Source of the DNA: Loktanella sp. | GTDB lineage: Bacteria > Pseudomonadota > Alphaproteobacteria > Rhodobacterales > Rhodobacteraceae | Assembly: GCA_017390475.1 (NCBI GenBank) | Contig: JAFPBO010000008.1 | Location: 62,001-126,000, forward strand | Direction of reading: 5' to 3' | DNA length: 64,000 nt | Notes under the pieces: generated by a model | Seen by the model: only the letters and a program-made list of their open reading frames with translations | What the model was told of the DNA's origin: nothing | Database searches by the model: none | Program-made: the position numbers and the translations under genes | Part shown: in pieces, positions 35,525-43,819 of the stretch | Layout of the letters: each line of letters starts with the position of its first letter | Numbering within the stretch: position 1 is the first letter of the stretch

Positions 35525-35537
35525 GCCTGCAAGCGCA

Positions 35538-37772
35538 TCACAGGATCAGATCATAGCTCTTGATCAACGGCAATTCCCGCGCCCTGACACCTGTCAGATC
35601 GAACAAAGCATTCCCCAACGCGGGCATCGCTGGCGGCGTGCCGGGTTCACCGATGCCGCCGATATGCGGGTTTGTTTCCAATATCCGCACCTCAAACGCA
35701 GGTGTATTATGCATCCGCAGCGCATCATAATCGGTGAAATTATACTGCTCTGCCTGACCATCGGCAAAGGTGACCTCTTCCTGCATCGCCGCGGAAAAAC
35801 CATAGATCGCGCCCGATACCATCTGCGCCTCGATGATCGCAGGGTCCAGCGCCACACCCGGATCGCAGGCGATCCAGCATTTGTTGATGCGGATGCCGTT
35901 GCCGGTATCCTCGACCTCGACAATCTGTGCGGTCGGCGTGCCGAAAGAATAGCAAAAGCCGATCCCGCGCCCGATCCCGTCCGGGGTCTGCCCGGTCCAG
36001 CCTGCCATCTCGCCCACGGCACGGATCACACCGGCCGAGGGCGCATGTTCCCGTTCCGCCAGCGCCAACCGGAACTGCAACGGATCAGCGCCCGCCGCAT
36101 GGGCCATCTCGTCCATGAATGTATCCATGAAGAACCCGTTGAACGACGCCGCGACCGACCGCCAGAAACCGATTGGCACCGCCAGATCGGTCAGATGGCC
36201 GGTGATGCGGAAATTGGGGATCGCATAGGGCTGATCCGCCGCCCCTTCGACATGGGCACGGTCGGGGCCGGGCGGGACCTGCCCCATCTGGCGCATGATC
36301 GATTGATGCGACACCGAGGGTGCCGCGATCTGCCCGTCAACCAGCAAGGCTGTGCCATCCGCCACCACACCGCGAAACTGCGCCATGGCCGCAGGGCGGT
36401 AGAAATCGCGCTGCATGTCTTCCTCGCGCGTCCAGGTCATGCGGATCGGCGTGCCGGGCAAGGCGGCGGCAATCTTGGCCGCTTGCACCGCGTAATCCGT
36501 CTCACCCCGCCGCCCGAAACCGCCACCCATCAAGGTGGTATGGACGGTGACCATTTCGGGGTCGACCCCCGCTGCCGCTGCGCATTTGTCACGCGTCATG
36601 ACGGGTGCCTGATTGCCGGTCCAGATCTGCAACCCGCCATCCTGCAACAGCGCCGTGGCGCTCATCGGTTCCATCGTCGCATGGGCGAGGAAGGGGACGC
36701 TATAGTCCGCGACAACTTCAGTGCCAGCAACGGCAGCATCCACATCGCCATCATTGCGCGCCGTGCTGTCGGGGGCCGCATCCAATGATGCCGCAATCAC
36801 CGCCATCATCCCCGCCGTATCGGCGGGGTAGGGCGCTTCGTCCCAGGTGATCTCAACCGCCTCTGCCGCCTGCATGGCAAGCCATGTATTGCTGGCGACA
36901 ACGGCGATCCCATCGCCCAGATCGACGACAGCCTGTACCCCCGCCATGTCGCGCGCGGCCGTATCATCATAGGACACCATGCCCGCCCGTTTCGGGTTCA
37001 TCCGGACCGTGGCAAATTTCATCCCGTCCAGCGCGACATCGGTGCCGAATTCTGCGGTCCCGGTCACCTTGCCGAGCATGTCCACGCGCGGCATGGATTT
37101 GCCCAGATATTTCCATTCCGACCGTGGCCGCAGCGCCACGTCAGGCGGGGTGATGTCGCGCACAGCCTCGGCCAGCGCCGTATAGGCAAGGCGCGTGCCG
37201 TCCGGCGCGATGACATGGCTGGCCTCGGTGCGCAGATCACCCACCGGCACGCCCAGTTGCTCCGCCGCTGCCAGTTTCAGCGCTTCGCGGGCCGAGGCTC
37301 CGGCATGGCGCATGCGCTCATAAGCGTCGCGGATTGAGGTCGACCCACCGGTCACCTGCAGATGCAGCAATTTGCCGACCAGCCCGATATTCTGGCGCAG
37401 GCTGTTGCGGAATTCATTATCGGCATAATGCCGGAACGGCAGGGCGATCCCCAGCAAGGCCTGATTGTAATAGGCCTGCGCGGGCGGGCCATGCAGGACG
37501 GTGATATCCTCCCACGCCACATCCATCTCCTCCGCGACCAGCGCGGCCAGCGTGGTATGCACGCCTTGCCCCATTTCGGCGCGCGGCGCGATGATGGTGA
37601 CCCCGTCCTGATTGAGCAACACATAGGGCGTCAACGCGACCTCGCCGTCGCCTGTGATCAAAGGATTGGGCGCGTCCTTGCGCAGATGATAGATTCCAAA
37701 GGCCGCGCCACCGGCGATTGCCACCGACCCGACCAGAAACGTGCGCCGCGCGATTTTCCCGATACTTGCCAT
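35538..37772 (-). CDS. Molybdopterin-binding subunit of a xanthine-dehydrogenase-family oxidoreductase (IorB-like)
   Basis: 744 aa from ATG 37772. A Tat signal peptide (KIARRTFLVGSVAIAGGAAFG) points to the periplasm. It has the duplicated aldehyde-oxidase-type fold of the isoquinoline-1-oxidoreductase beta group: GQGVHTTLAALVAEEMDV, TTLMGGGFGRRGETDYAVQAAKIAAAL (Mo-cofactor loop), GFWRSVAASFNGFFMDTFMDEMAHA, and C-terminal NPHIGGIGEPGTPPAMPALGNALF (active-site Glu region). Oxidises an aldehyde or N-heterocycle using water oxygen. Substrate unknown. Pairs with the 2Fe-2S subunit 2 bp upstream. Its electron acceptor cytochrome is not in the window. Confidence 0.9.
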   Translation of the reverse strand: MASIGKIARRTFLVGSVAIAGGAAFGIYHLRKDAPNPLITGDGEVALTPYVLLNQDGVTIIAPRAEMGQGVHTTLAALVAEEMDVAWEDITVLHGPPAQAYYNQALLGIALPFRHYADNEFRNSLRQNIGLVGKLLHLQVTGGSTSIRDAYERMRHAGASAREALKLAAAEQLGVPVGDLRTEASHVIAPDGTRLAYTALAEAVRDITPPDVALRPRSEWKYLGKSMPRVDMLGKVTGTAEFGTDVALDGMKFATVRMNPKRAGMVSYDDTAARDMAGVQAVVDLGDGIAVVASNTWLAMQAAEAVEITWDEAPYPADTAGMMAVIAASLDAAPDSTARNDGDVDAAVAGTEVVADYSVPFLAHATMEPMSATALLQDGGLQIWTGNQAPVMTRDKCAAAAGVDPEMVTVHTTLMGGGFGRRGETDYAVQAAKIAAALPGTPIRMTWTREEDMQRDFYRPAAMAQFRGVVADGTALLVDGQIAAPSVSHQSIMRQMGQVPPGPDRAHVEGAADQPYAIPNFRITGHLTDLAVPIGFWRSVAASFNGFFMDTFMDEMAHAAGADPLQFRLALAEREHAPSAGVIRAVGEMAGWTGQTPDGIGRGIGFCYSFGTPTAQIVEVEDTGNGIRINKCWIACDPGVALDPAIIEAQMVSGAIYGFSAAMQEEVTFADGQAEQYNFTDYDALRMHNTPAFEVRILETNPHIGGIGEPGTPPAMPALGNALFDLTGVRARELPLIKSYDLIL

Positions 37773-37774
37773 GA

Positions 37775-38239
37775 TTACACCTCGCCCAGACGCTGTGCTG
37801 CGTCTTTGATCGCCGCGCGAATGCGTGGATAGGTCCCGCAGCGGCACAGGTTCCCCTGCATCGCATCATCGATATCCTGATCGGTGGGCGTAGGTATGTC
37901 CGCCAGCAAGGCCGCCGCATTCATGATCTGTCCTGACTGGCAATAGCCACATTGCGCGACCTGATGATCGATCCAGGCCTGCTGGATCACGGCAAGGTTT
38001 CCGGGCTGACCCAGCCCTTCAATCGTGGTCACGTCACCCCAGACATCGGCAAGCGCCACCTGACAGGACCGCACCGCCTGCCCGTCGATATGCACGGTGC
38101 AAGCGCCACAAGCCGCGATCCCGCAGCCGAACTTGGTGCCAGTCAACCCGATCTCATCCCGCAAGACCCAAAGCAAAGGCACATCCTCGGGCAGATCAAC
38201 GCTGTGCTGCCTGCCGTTGATCGTCAGTGAAATCGCCAT
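37775..38239 (-). CDS. 2Fe-2S subunit of the molybdenum hydroxylase (IorA-like)
   Basis: 154 aa. Plant-type [2Fe-2S] site [20 protein letters not shown] plus a later Cys (VRSCQVAL), and a second [2Fe-2S] helical domain with [11 protein letters not shown] and [11 protein letters not shown]. Carries electrons from the Mo cofactor of the large subunit. It lacks its own export signal, and probably rides with the Tat-exported partner. Upstream is the 211-bp divergent gap shared with trkH, containing one 33-bp repeat copy. Confidence 0.93.
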   Translation of the reverse strand: MAISLTINGRQHSVDLPEDVPLLWVLRDEIGLTGTKFGCGIAACGACTVHIDGQAVRSCQVALADVWGDVTTIEGLGQPGNLAVIQQAWIDHQVAQCGYCQSGQIMNAAALLADIPTPTDQDIDDAMQGNLCRCGTYPRIRAAIKDAAQRLGEV

Positions 38240-38325
38240 GATGCGCCTCTGAAATTTTCTGAACCGTTTCGTTTAGAATAGGGCGCGGCACCCCGCGTAT
38301 CAAGCAAATTGGCAGGAATCTTTCG

Positions 38326-38358
38326 CATCTTCGGAGCCTAAATATCCCCGCCGGAGGC
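38326..38358 (-). repeat. 33-bp interspersed intergenic repeat, GATATTTA subtype
   Basis: On the minus strand GCCTCCGGCGGGGATATTTA then GGCTCCGAAGATG, 33 bp, pointing toward the iron-sulfur subunit gene 86 bp away. Confidence 0.75.
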
Positions 38359-38449
38359 TCCCAGATCGCCCCACGCGCCGTCGGTTGCGCCTTCACGCAC
38401 CGGTCGCCCGCTTCTTGACACCGGCGCGGGGCCGGGCCAACGCTGCGGC

Positions 38450-39898
38450 ATGTTTGATCTGCGCCCTGTCGGATATGTGATCGGTCTGCTTATCGCCTCT
38501 CTCGGGGGGACGATGCTGGTGCCATTGGCGGCGGATCTTTTCGCGGGCAACGGCCATTGGTTCGTGTTTTTCGAAAGCGCGGTCATCACGATCCTGACCG
38601 GCGGGCTGTTGTCGTTGGCCTGTGCCAATGGGGTGACGGCGGGGCTGACTTTGCGGCAGATCTTTCTGCTGACCTCGCTTGTCTGGCTGACCCTGCCGTT
38701 TTTCGGCGCGTTGCCGTTCATCCTTGGCGCGACAGATGCCACGATCACCGATGCGTTTTTCGAGGCGATGTCAGCCTTGACCACCACCGGGGCCACAACC
38801 TTTACCGAACTGGAAACCTTGCCTGTCGGTCTGCTGCTCTGGCGGGGGACGCTGCAATGGCTGGGGGGCATCGGGATTGTCGTGGTGGCGATGGTGTTCC
38901 TGCCGGAACTCAAAGTCGGGGGGATGCAGATTTTCCGGTCAGAGGCTTTTGATACCATGGGGAAAATTCTGCCCCGCGCAGGTCAGATCGCAAGGCAGAT
39001 ATCCGAAATTTACGTTGGCGTCACGGTGGCCTGCGCGCTGACCTATTCCGCGCTGGGGATGAGCAATTTTGACGCCTTCGTTCATGCCCTGACCACCGTA
39101 TCCACCGGCGGGATGGCCAATACCGATAATTCATTCGCGCTGTATGGGGCGGGCATCCATTATGCGGCAGTGTTTTTCATGTGCCTGTCGGCGCTGCCTT
39201 TCGTGCGGTTCATCCAGTTGATGGCGGGCTCTGCGCAGCCGTTGTGGCGCGACAGTCAGGTCAGGACATTCTTTGCGATCATGGCGACGGCGATCCTGCT
39301 GATCACCGCATGGCTTTGGGCGCGTGAAGGCAGCTTTACCGAACTGGCCTTTCGCGAGGCTTCATTCAACGTTGTCTCGATCATTTCTGGCACCGGCTAC
39401 AGCAGCGCCGACTACATGGGCTGGGGCACGTTTCCGGTGGTGATGTTCTTTTTCATCGGGCTGATCGGCGGCTGTGCCGGGTCCACATCCTGTTCGGTCA
39501 AAGTGTTCCGTTATCAGATCCTGTTCGCCGCGATCAAAAGCCAGATCCGCCAGATCCACAGCCCGCATGGCGTATTCACGCCGCGCTATGATGGCCGCGC
39601 CGTCGGCGATGACGTGCTGAATTCGGTGGTCGCATTCTTTGTGGCCTTCGTGGGCTTGCTGGGGGTGATCACGGTGTTGCTGGGGCTGACCGGGCTGGAT
39701 TTCATCACCTCGGTCTCCGGTGCTGCGACGGCCATCGGCAATATCGGTCCCGGTCTGGGGCCACAGATCGGACCGGCAGGCAATTTCGCAGAGATCAATG
39801 ATCCGGCGAAATGGATTCTGGCGATTGCGATGTTCGTGGGCAGGCTGGAGGTCATGGTGGTCCTGACCATCCTGTCGGTCCGGTTCTGGCGGAACTGA
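38450..39898 (+). CDS. trkH: TrkH-family potassium uptake protein
   Basis: 482 aa, about 10 membrane helices in four M1-P-M2 repeats. Pore loops carry the selectivity Gly, for example [39 protein letters not shown] and [35 protein letters not shown] is the intracellular gating loop. Imports K+ with a peripheral TrkA-like regulator, which is not in the window. The ribosome site is weak. Two perfect GC palindromes follow the stop. Confidence 0.93.
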   Translation: MFDLRPVGYVIGLLIASLGGTMLVPLAADLFAGNGHWFVFFESAVITILTGGLLSLACANGVTAGLTLRQIFLLTSLVWLTLPFFGALPFILGATDATITDAFFEAMSALTTTGATTFTELETLPVGLLLWRGTLQWLGGIGIVVVAMVFLPELKVGGMQIFRSEAFDTMGKILPRAGQIARQISEIYVGVTVACALTYSALGMSNFDAFVHALTTVSTGGMANTDNSFALYGAGIHYAAVFFMCLSALPFVRFIQLMAGSAQPLWRDSQVRTFFAIMATAILLITAWLWAREGSFTELAFREASFNVVSIISGTGYSSADYMGWGTFPVVMFFFIGLIGGCAGSTSCSVKVFRYQILFAAIKSQIRQIHSPHGVFTPRYDGRAVGDDVLNSVVAFFVAFVGLLGVITVLLGLTGLDFITSVSGAATAIGNIGPGLGPQIGPAGNFAEINDPAKWILAIAMFVGRLEVMVVLTILSVRFWRN

Positions 39899-39901
39899 CA
39901 A

Positions 39902-39949
39902 AACCTTCCCCGCGGGGAAGGTTCCGGTGATCTTCCCCGCGGGGAAGAT
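39902..39949. repeat. Two perfect GC palindromes after trkH
   Basis: AACCTTCCCCGCGGGGAAGGTT (39902-39923, read in two halves around CCGCGG) and ATCTTCCCCGCGGGGAAGAT (39930-39949), 6 bp apart. Both share the 16-bp core of the palindrome at 1738-1757. They separate trkH from glyQ and may act as terminators or RNA stabilisers. Confidence 0.7.
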
Positions 39950-40004
39950 TGACCCTCGCCGCGCCGGGGCCTATGTGTCGCGCAACATGATCACGAGGGT
40001 TCCG

Positions 40005-40922
40005 ATGTCCGACAAACCACGCAGTTTTCAGGAAATCATCCTGCGGCTTCAATCCTATTGGGCCGCCAAAGGCTGTGCGATCCTGCAGCCATATGATATG
40101 GAAGTCGGTGCCGGTACGTTCCACCCCGGCACGACATTGCGGTCACTGGGGGCAAAACCCTGGGCCGCCGCCTATGTCCAGCCATCACGCCGCCCGACGG
40201 ATGGACGGTATGGTGAGAACCCCAACAGATTGCAGCATTATTATCAGTATCAGGTGCTGATCAAGCCCAGTCCGCCGGATTTACAGGATCTTTACCTTGG
40301 ATCATTGGCCGCCATTGGAATCGACGCGCATCTGCATGATATCCGCTTTGTCGAGGATGATTGGGAAAGCCCGACCTTGGGCGCCTGGGGGCTGGGCTGG
40401 GAGGTCTGGTGCGACGGGATGGAAGTCAGCCAGTTCACCTATTTCCAACAGGTCGGCGGGCACGATTGCCGTCCTGTGTCGGGCGAGCTGACTTACGGTC
40501 TCGAACGTCTGGCGATGTATGTGCTGGGCGTGGATCATGTCATGGACATGCCGTTCAATGACCCGCAATCGCCCAGCCCGCTGACCTATGGCGATATTTT
40601 CCGCCAGACCGAACAGGAATATGCCCGCTGGAATTTCGACGTGGCCGATACGGATATGCTGTTGCAGCATTTCAAGGATGCAGAGGCCGAATGCCACCGT
40701 ATCCTGTCCGCCCCGGCGCATGACCCCAAAAAGGACATGCAGATCATCATGGCCCATCCCGCCTATGACCAATGCATCAAGGCGAGCCATCTGTTCAACC
40801 TGCTGGATGCGCGCGGCGTGATTTCCGTGACCGAACGGCAGGCCTATATCGGCCGGGTGCGGGCGCTGGCGAAGGCCTGCGCCGATGCTTTCGTGCAGAC
40901 AGACGCAGGGGCTGCCGCCTGA
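40005..40922 (+). CDS. glyQ: Glycine--tRNA ligase alpha subunit
   Basis: 305 aa from ATG 40005, preceded by [48 protein letters not shown] is the standard N-terminus. Class II motifs follow, with [22 protein letters not shown] binding glycine/ATP. Catalytic subunit of the alpha2beta2 bacterial GlyRS. Its stop overlaps the next start (ATGA). The gene for the beta subunit follows after the small intervening gene. Confidence 0.97.
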   Translation: MSDKPRSFQEIILRLQSYWAAKGCAILQPYDMEVGAGTFHPGTTLRSLGAKPWAAAYVQPSRRPTDGRYGENPNRLQHYYQYQVLIKPSPPDLQDLYLGSLAAIGIDAHLHDIRFVEDDWESPTLGAWGLGWEVWCDGMEVSQFTYFQQVGGHDCRPVSGELTYGLERLAMYVLGVDHVMDMPFNDPQSPSPLTYGDIFRQTEQEYARWNFDVADTDMLLQHFKDAEAECHRILSAPAHDPKKDMQIIMAHPAYDQCIKASHLFNLLDARGVISVTERQAYIGRVRALAKACADAFVQTDAGAAA

Positions 40923-41449
40923 TGGGCCGTATCCTGATCGTCGCAATGCTGGCGCTGGCTGTCGTCGTCGGTGGGGCCATGTATTATCTTCAGGTCTATG
41001 CCTATTACGAAGATGTCGTTGCAGAACCGGGGGACATCACCTTGCCGGTCACGCCGGCGGGTGGCGACCCGCTTGAAGTGCCGTTCAGCAATTTCCGTGG
41101 CATTGATTCCAACTCCAGCCCCTTGCGTTATCGTGCCTGTTTCGACACCGACATCAGCATGATCACCCTTGCGGCGGCGGCGCAGGCGCTGCCCTTTGCC
41201 GAACCGCGCGTCGCGCCGCGCTGGTTTGACTGCTTTGATGCCGCGCAGATCGGTGCCGATCTGCAAAGCGGTGCGGCCTCTGCCTATCTCAGCATTCCCA
41301 ATATCCAATATGGCATCGACCGTGTCATCGCCTTTTACCCCGACGGGCGCGGCTATATCTGGCACGAGATCAACCCTTGTGGTGAAGCCGTGTTCAACCG
41401 CAATCCTGCGCCTGAAAATTGCCCCGAACCACCCGAAAGCCTCCAATAA
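40922..41449 (+). CDS. DUF6446-like membrane-anchored protein between glyQ and glyS
   Basis: 175 aa, starting in the glyQ stop (ATGA at 40922) and ending in TAATG shared with glyS, so all three are translationally coupled. One N-terminal membrane helix (ILIVAMLALAVVVGGAMYYLQVYAYYEDV) is followed by a periplasmic or cytoplasmic domain containing SSPLRYRACFDT, PRWFDCFDAAQIGADLQSGAASAYLS, and C-terminal PCGEAVFNRNPAPENCPEPP. Four Cys could form disulfides. The family is known only in Rhodobacterales as far as I recall, and has no assigned function. Conserved placement inside glyQS is its most informative feature. Confidence 0.75.
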   Translation: MGRILIVAMLALAVVVGGAMYYLQVYAYYEDVVAEPGDITLPVTPAGGDPLEVPFSNFRGIDSNSSPLRYRACFDTDISMITLAAAAQALPFAEPRVAPRWFDCFDAAQIGADLQSGAASAYLSIPNIQYGIDRVIAFYPDGRGYIWHEINPCGEAVFNRNPAPENCPEPPESLQ

Positions 41450-43740
41450 TGCCTGATCTGCTGATTGAACTCTTTTCCGAGGAAATCCCGGCCCGGATGC
41501 AAGCCCGCGCCGCCGATGATCTGAAAAAACTGGTCACCGATGGGCTGGTCGAGGCTGGGTTGACCTATGCCGGTGCTGCCGCGTTTGCTACGCCGCGCCG
41601 GTTGACGCTGGCGATTGACGGGCTGACCGGCGAAAGCCGTGCGGTGCGCGAAGAACGCAAAGGGCCAAAGGTCGGCGCGCCGGATGCGGCGATTGACGGG
41701 TTCCTGCGCGGGGCGGGGATCAGCCGCGAGGCGCTGGAAATCCGCGATGATAAGAAGGGCCAGACATATTTCGCCGTGATCGAAAAACCGGGGCGCAAGG
41801 CGGCAGAGATTATTGCCGAGGTGCTGGATGCGACCGTGCGCAATTTCCCTTGGCCGAAATCCATGCGCTGGGGGACGGGCAGCCTGAAATGGGTGCGCCC
41901 GCTGCATTCCATCATCTGTCTGTTGTCGGATGAAGCCGGGGCAGAAATTGTGCCGCTGACCATCGACGGGATCACCGCCGGGCGGACCACCTATGGCCAC
42001 CGGTTCCTTGCGCCTGCGGCGATCACAGTCAACGGCTTTGACGATTACGAGGCAAAGCTGAAACGCGCCCATGTCATCCTGCGTGCCGAAGAACGCGCGG
42101 AAACGATCTGGAATGACGCGACCCAGCAAGCCTTTGCGCGCGGTCTGGAACTGGTCGATGATCGCGGGTTGCTGGCCGAGGTGGCGGGGCTGGTCGAATG
42201 GCCGGTCGTGCTGCTGGGCCGGATTGACGATGCCTTTCTGGGCCTGCCGCCCGAGGTGCTGCAAACCTCGATGAAGGAGCATCAGAAGTTTTTCTCGGTC
42301 CGCAACCCCAAGACGGGGCGGATCGAATGTTTCGTGACGGTCGCCAATATGGAAACCGCCGATAAGGGCGCGACCATTCTGGCGGGCAATCAAAAGGTGC
42401 TGGCAGCGCGGCTGTCGGATGCGAAATTCTTTTGGGAGAATGATCTGCGGACGGTCAAGGCCGAGGGTCTGGAAGGCATGGGGGCCGGGCTGGCCAATGT
42501 GACCTTCCATAACAAGCTGGGCTCGCAGGCCGACCGGATCGCGCGGATTGCGGCGCTGGCGCGCGAGATTGCGCCGCATGTGGGTGCCGATCCTGATCTG
42601 GCAGAACAGGCGGCGAAGGTCGCCAAGGCCGATCTGCAATCGGAAATGGTTGGGGAATTTCCTGAATTGCAGGGGCTGATGGGGCGGTATTATGCCGCCG
42701 CTGCCGGGCTGGATGAGGCCGTTGCCGCCGCCTGTCAGGACCATTATTCGCCGCTGGGGCCGTCGGATGCCGTACCGACCGCGCCGGTATCGGTGGCCGT
42801 GGCGCTGGCGGACAAGATCGACACGCTGACCGGGTTCTGGGCGATTGACGAGAAACCGACCGGGAGCAAGGACCCCTTTGCGCTGCGCAGGGCCGCGTTG
42901 GGGGTTATTCGGTTGGTGTTGGAGAATAATGTTTCTCTACAACTGTCAGAGATTATTGCGACGTCATTTTTGAACCTTATTTGGCCACTTCTTCAAGATG
43001 GACGAATGAGATTTATGGGCAAGATTTGGGATGACCCAGAGCATGAATTGATACCACGTCACTTTTTCGGGGGTGGATATGGACCAGTTGAAGGCGATTT
43101 TATTGGTTGGGATCGTTTCGACGAGGCGTGTGGAGCAGGGAAGTGTCTATGCTTAGAGGATCAAACAACTGAGAACTCTCCGTCGTGGCGTCCTGTTGCT
43201 CGTGGTGTTGTGCTGAAAGACCTCATCTCCTTCTTCCACGACCGCCTCAAGGTCTACCTGCGTGACCAAGGCATCCGTCATGACATCATCGACGCTTGCA
43301 TCGCGATGCCCGGGAATGACGATCTGACCTTGCTCGTCAAACGCGCCCGCGCCTTGGCGGCAACGCTGGCCACGGATGATGGCGAAAACCTGATCCAGGG
43401 GTTCAAGCGGGCCAATAATATCCTGACGCAGGCCGAGGCCAAGGATGGCGTCGAATATTCCTTTGGCGCGGACCCGAAATTTGCCGAAGATAATGCCGAA
43501 AAGGCGCTTTTCGCTGCGTTGGATGCTGCAGATGCAAACATCCTGCCCGCGATGAAAGCCGAGGATTTCAGCACCGCGATGACCGCTATGGCGGCACTTC
43601 GTGGGCCGATTGATGCTTTTTTCACCGCTGTGCAGGTCAATGACGACCGGCAGGTGATCCGGCGCAACCGGCTTAACCTCTTGTCGCGGATCAGGAAAAC
43701 CTGTCTGTCGGTGGCTGACCTGACGAAAATCGACGGCTAG
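41449..43740 (+). CDS. glyS: Glycine--tRNA ligase beta subunit with a low-GC patch
   Basis: 763 aa, longer than E. coli GlyS (689 aa). PDLLIELFSEEIPARMQARAADDLKKLV is the usual start. Mid-protein VKTSMKEHQKFFSV-type block reads VLQTSMKEHQKFFSVRN; SDPFALRRAALG-type block reads KDPFALRRAALGVIRLVL. The C-terminal anticodon-binding helices include NDRQVIRRNRLNLLSRIR. It binds tRNA-Gly and supports GlyQ. The segment from residue 485 to about 588 has low GC, rare codons and roughly 60 extra residues. Starts in the stop of the preceding gene. Confidence 0.95.
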   Translation: MPDLLIELFSEEIPARMQARAADDLKKLVTDGLVEAGLTYAGAAAFATPRRLTLAIDGLTGESRAVREERKGPKVGAPDAAIDGFLRGAGISREALEIRDDKKGQTYFAVIEKPGRKAAEIIAEVLDATVRNFPWPKSMRWGTGSLKWVRPLHSIICLLSDEAGAEIVPLTIDGITAGRTTYGHRFLAPAAITVNGFDDYEAKLKRAHVILRAEERAETIWNDATQQAFARGLELVDDRGLLAEVAGLVEWPVVLLGRIDDAFLGLPPEVLQTSMKEHQKFFSVRNPKTGRIECFVTVANMETADKGATILAGNQKVLAARLSDAKFFWENDLRTVKAEGLEGMGAGLANVTFHNKLGSQADRIARIAALAREIAPHVGADPDLAEQAAKVAKADLQSEMVGEFPELQGLMGRYYAAAAGLDEAVAAACQDHYSPLGPSDAVPTAPVSVAVALADKIDTLTGFWAIDEKPTGSKDPFALRRAALGVIRLVLENNVSLQLSEIIATSFLNLIWPLLQDGRMRFMGKIWDDPEHELIPRHFFGGGYGPVEGDFIGWDRFDEACGAGKCLCLEDQTTENSPSWRPVARGVVLKDLISFFHDRLKVYLRDQGIRHDIIDACIAMPGNDDLTLLVKRARALAATLATDDGENLIQGFKRANNILTQAEAKDGVEYSFGADPKFAEDNAEKALFAALDAADANILPAMKAEDFSTAMTAMAALRGPIDAFFTAVQVNDDRQVIRRNRLNLLSRIRKTCLSVADLTKIDG
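42901..43213 (+). other. Low-GC in-frame patch in glyS
   Basis: The hand count over 42901-43200 gives 138 G+C in 300 bases (46%). Codons CTA (twice), TTA, ATA and AGA occur in a region where the rest of glyS hardly uses them. The frame stays open. It lies between RAALGVIRLVLE and DLISFFHDRLKVYL, a variable stretch in the family. The extra sequence is aromatic-rich (GGGYGPVEGDFIGWDRFDE) and holds three Cys in CGAGKCLC. Confidence 0.75.
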
Positions 43741-43819
43741 GTTACACGCCAGTCAACTTTGCTTTACCCAAGGCCCTGTCCTGCATTATGCTGCACCTAC
43801 ATAATGGAGCAATGCCGCA

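Noticed and set aside
42901-43213. Intein or frameshift in glyS
   Set aside because: No splice-junction residues, the frame is continuous, and conserved GlyS blocks resume on both sides.
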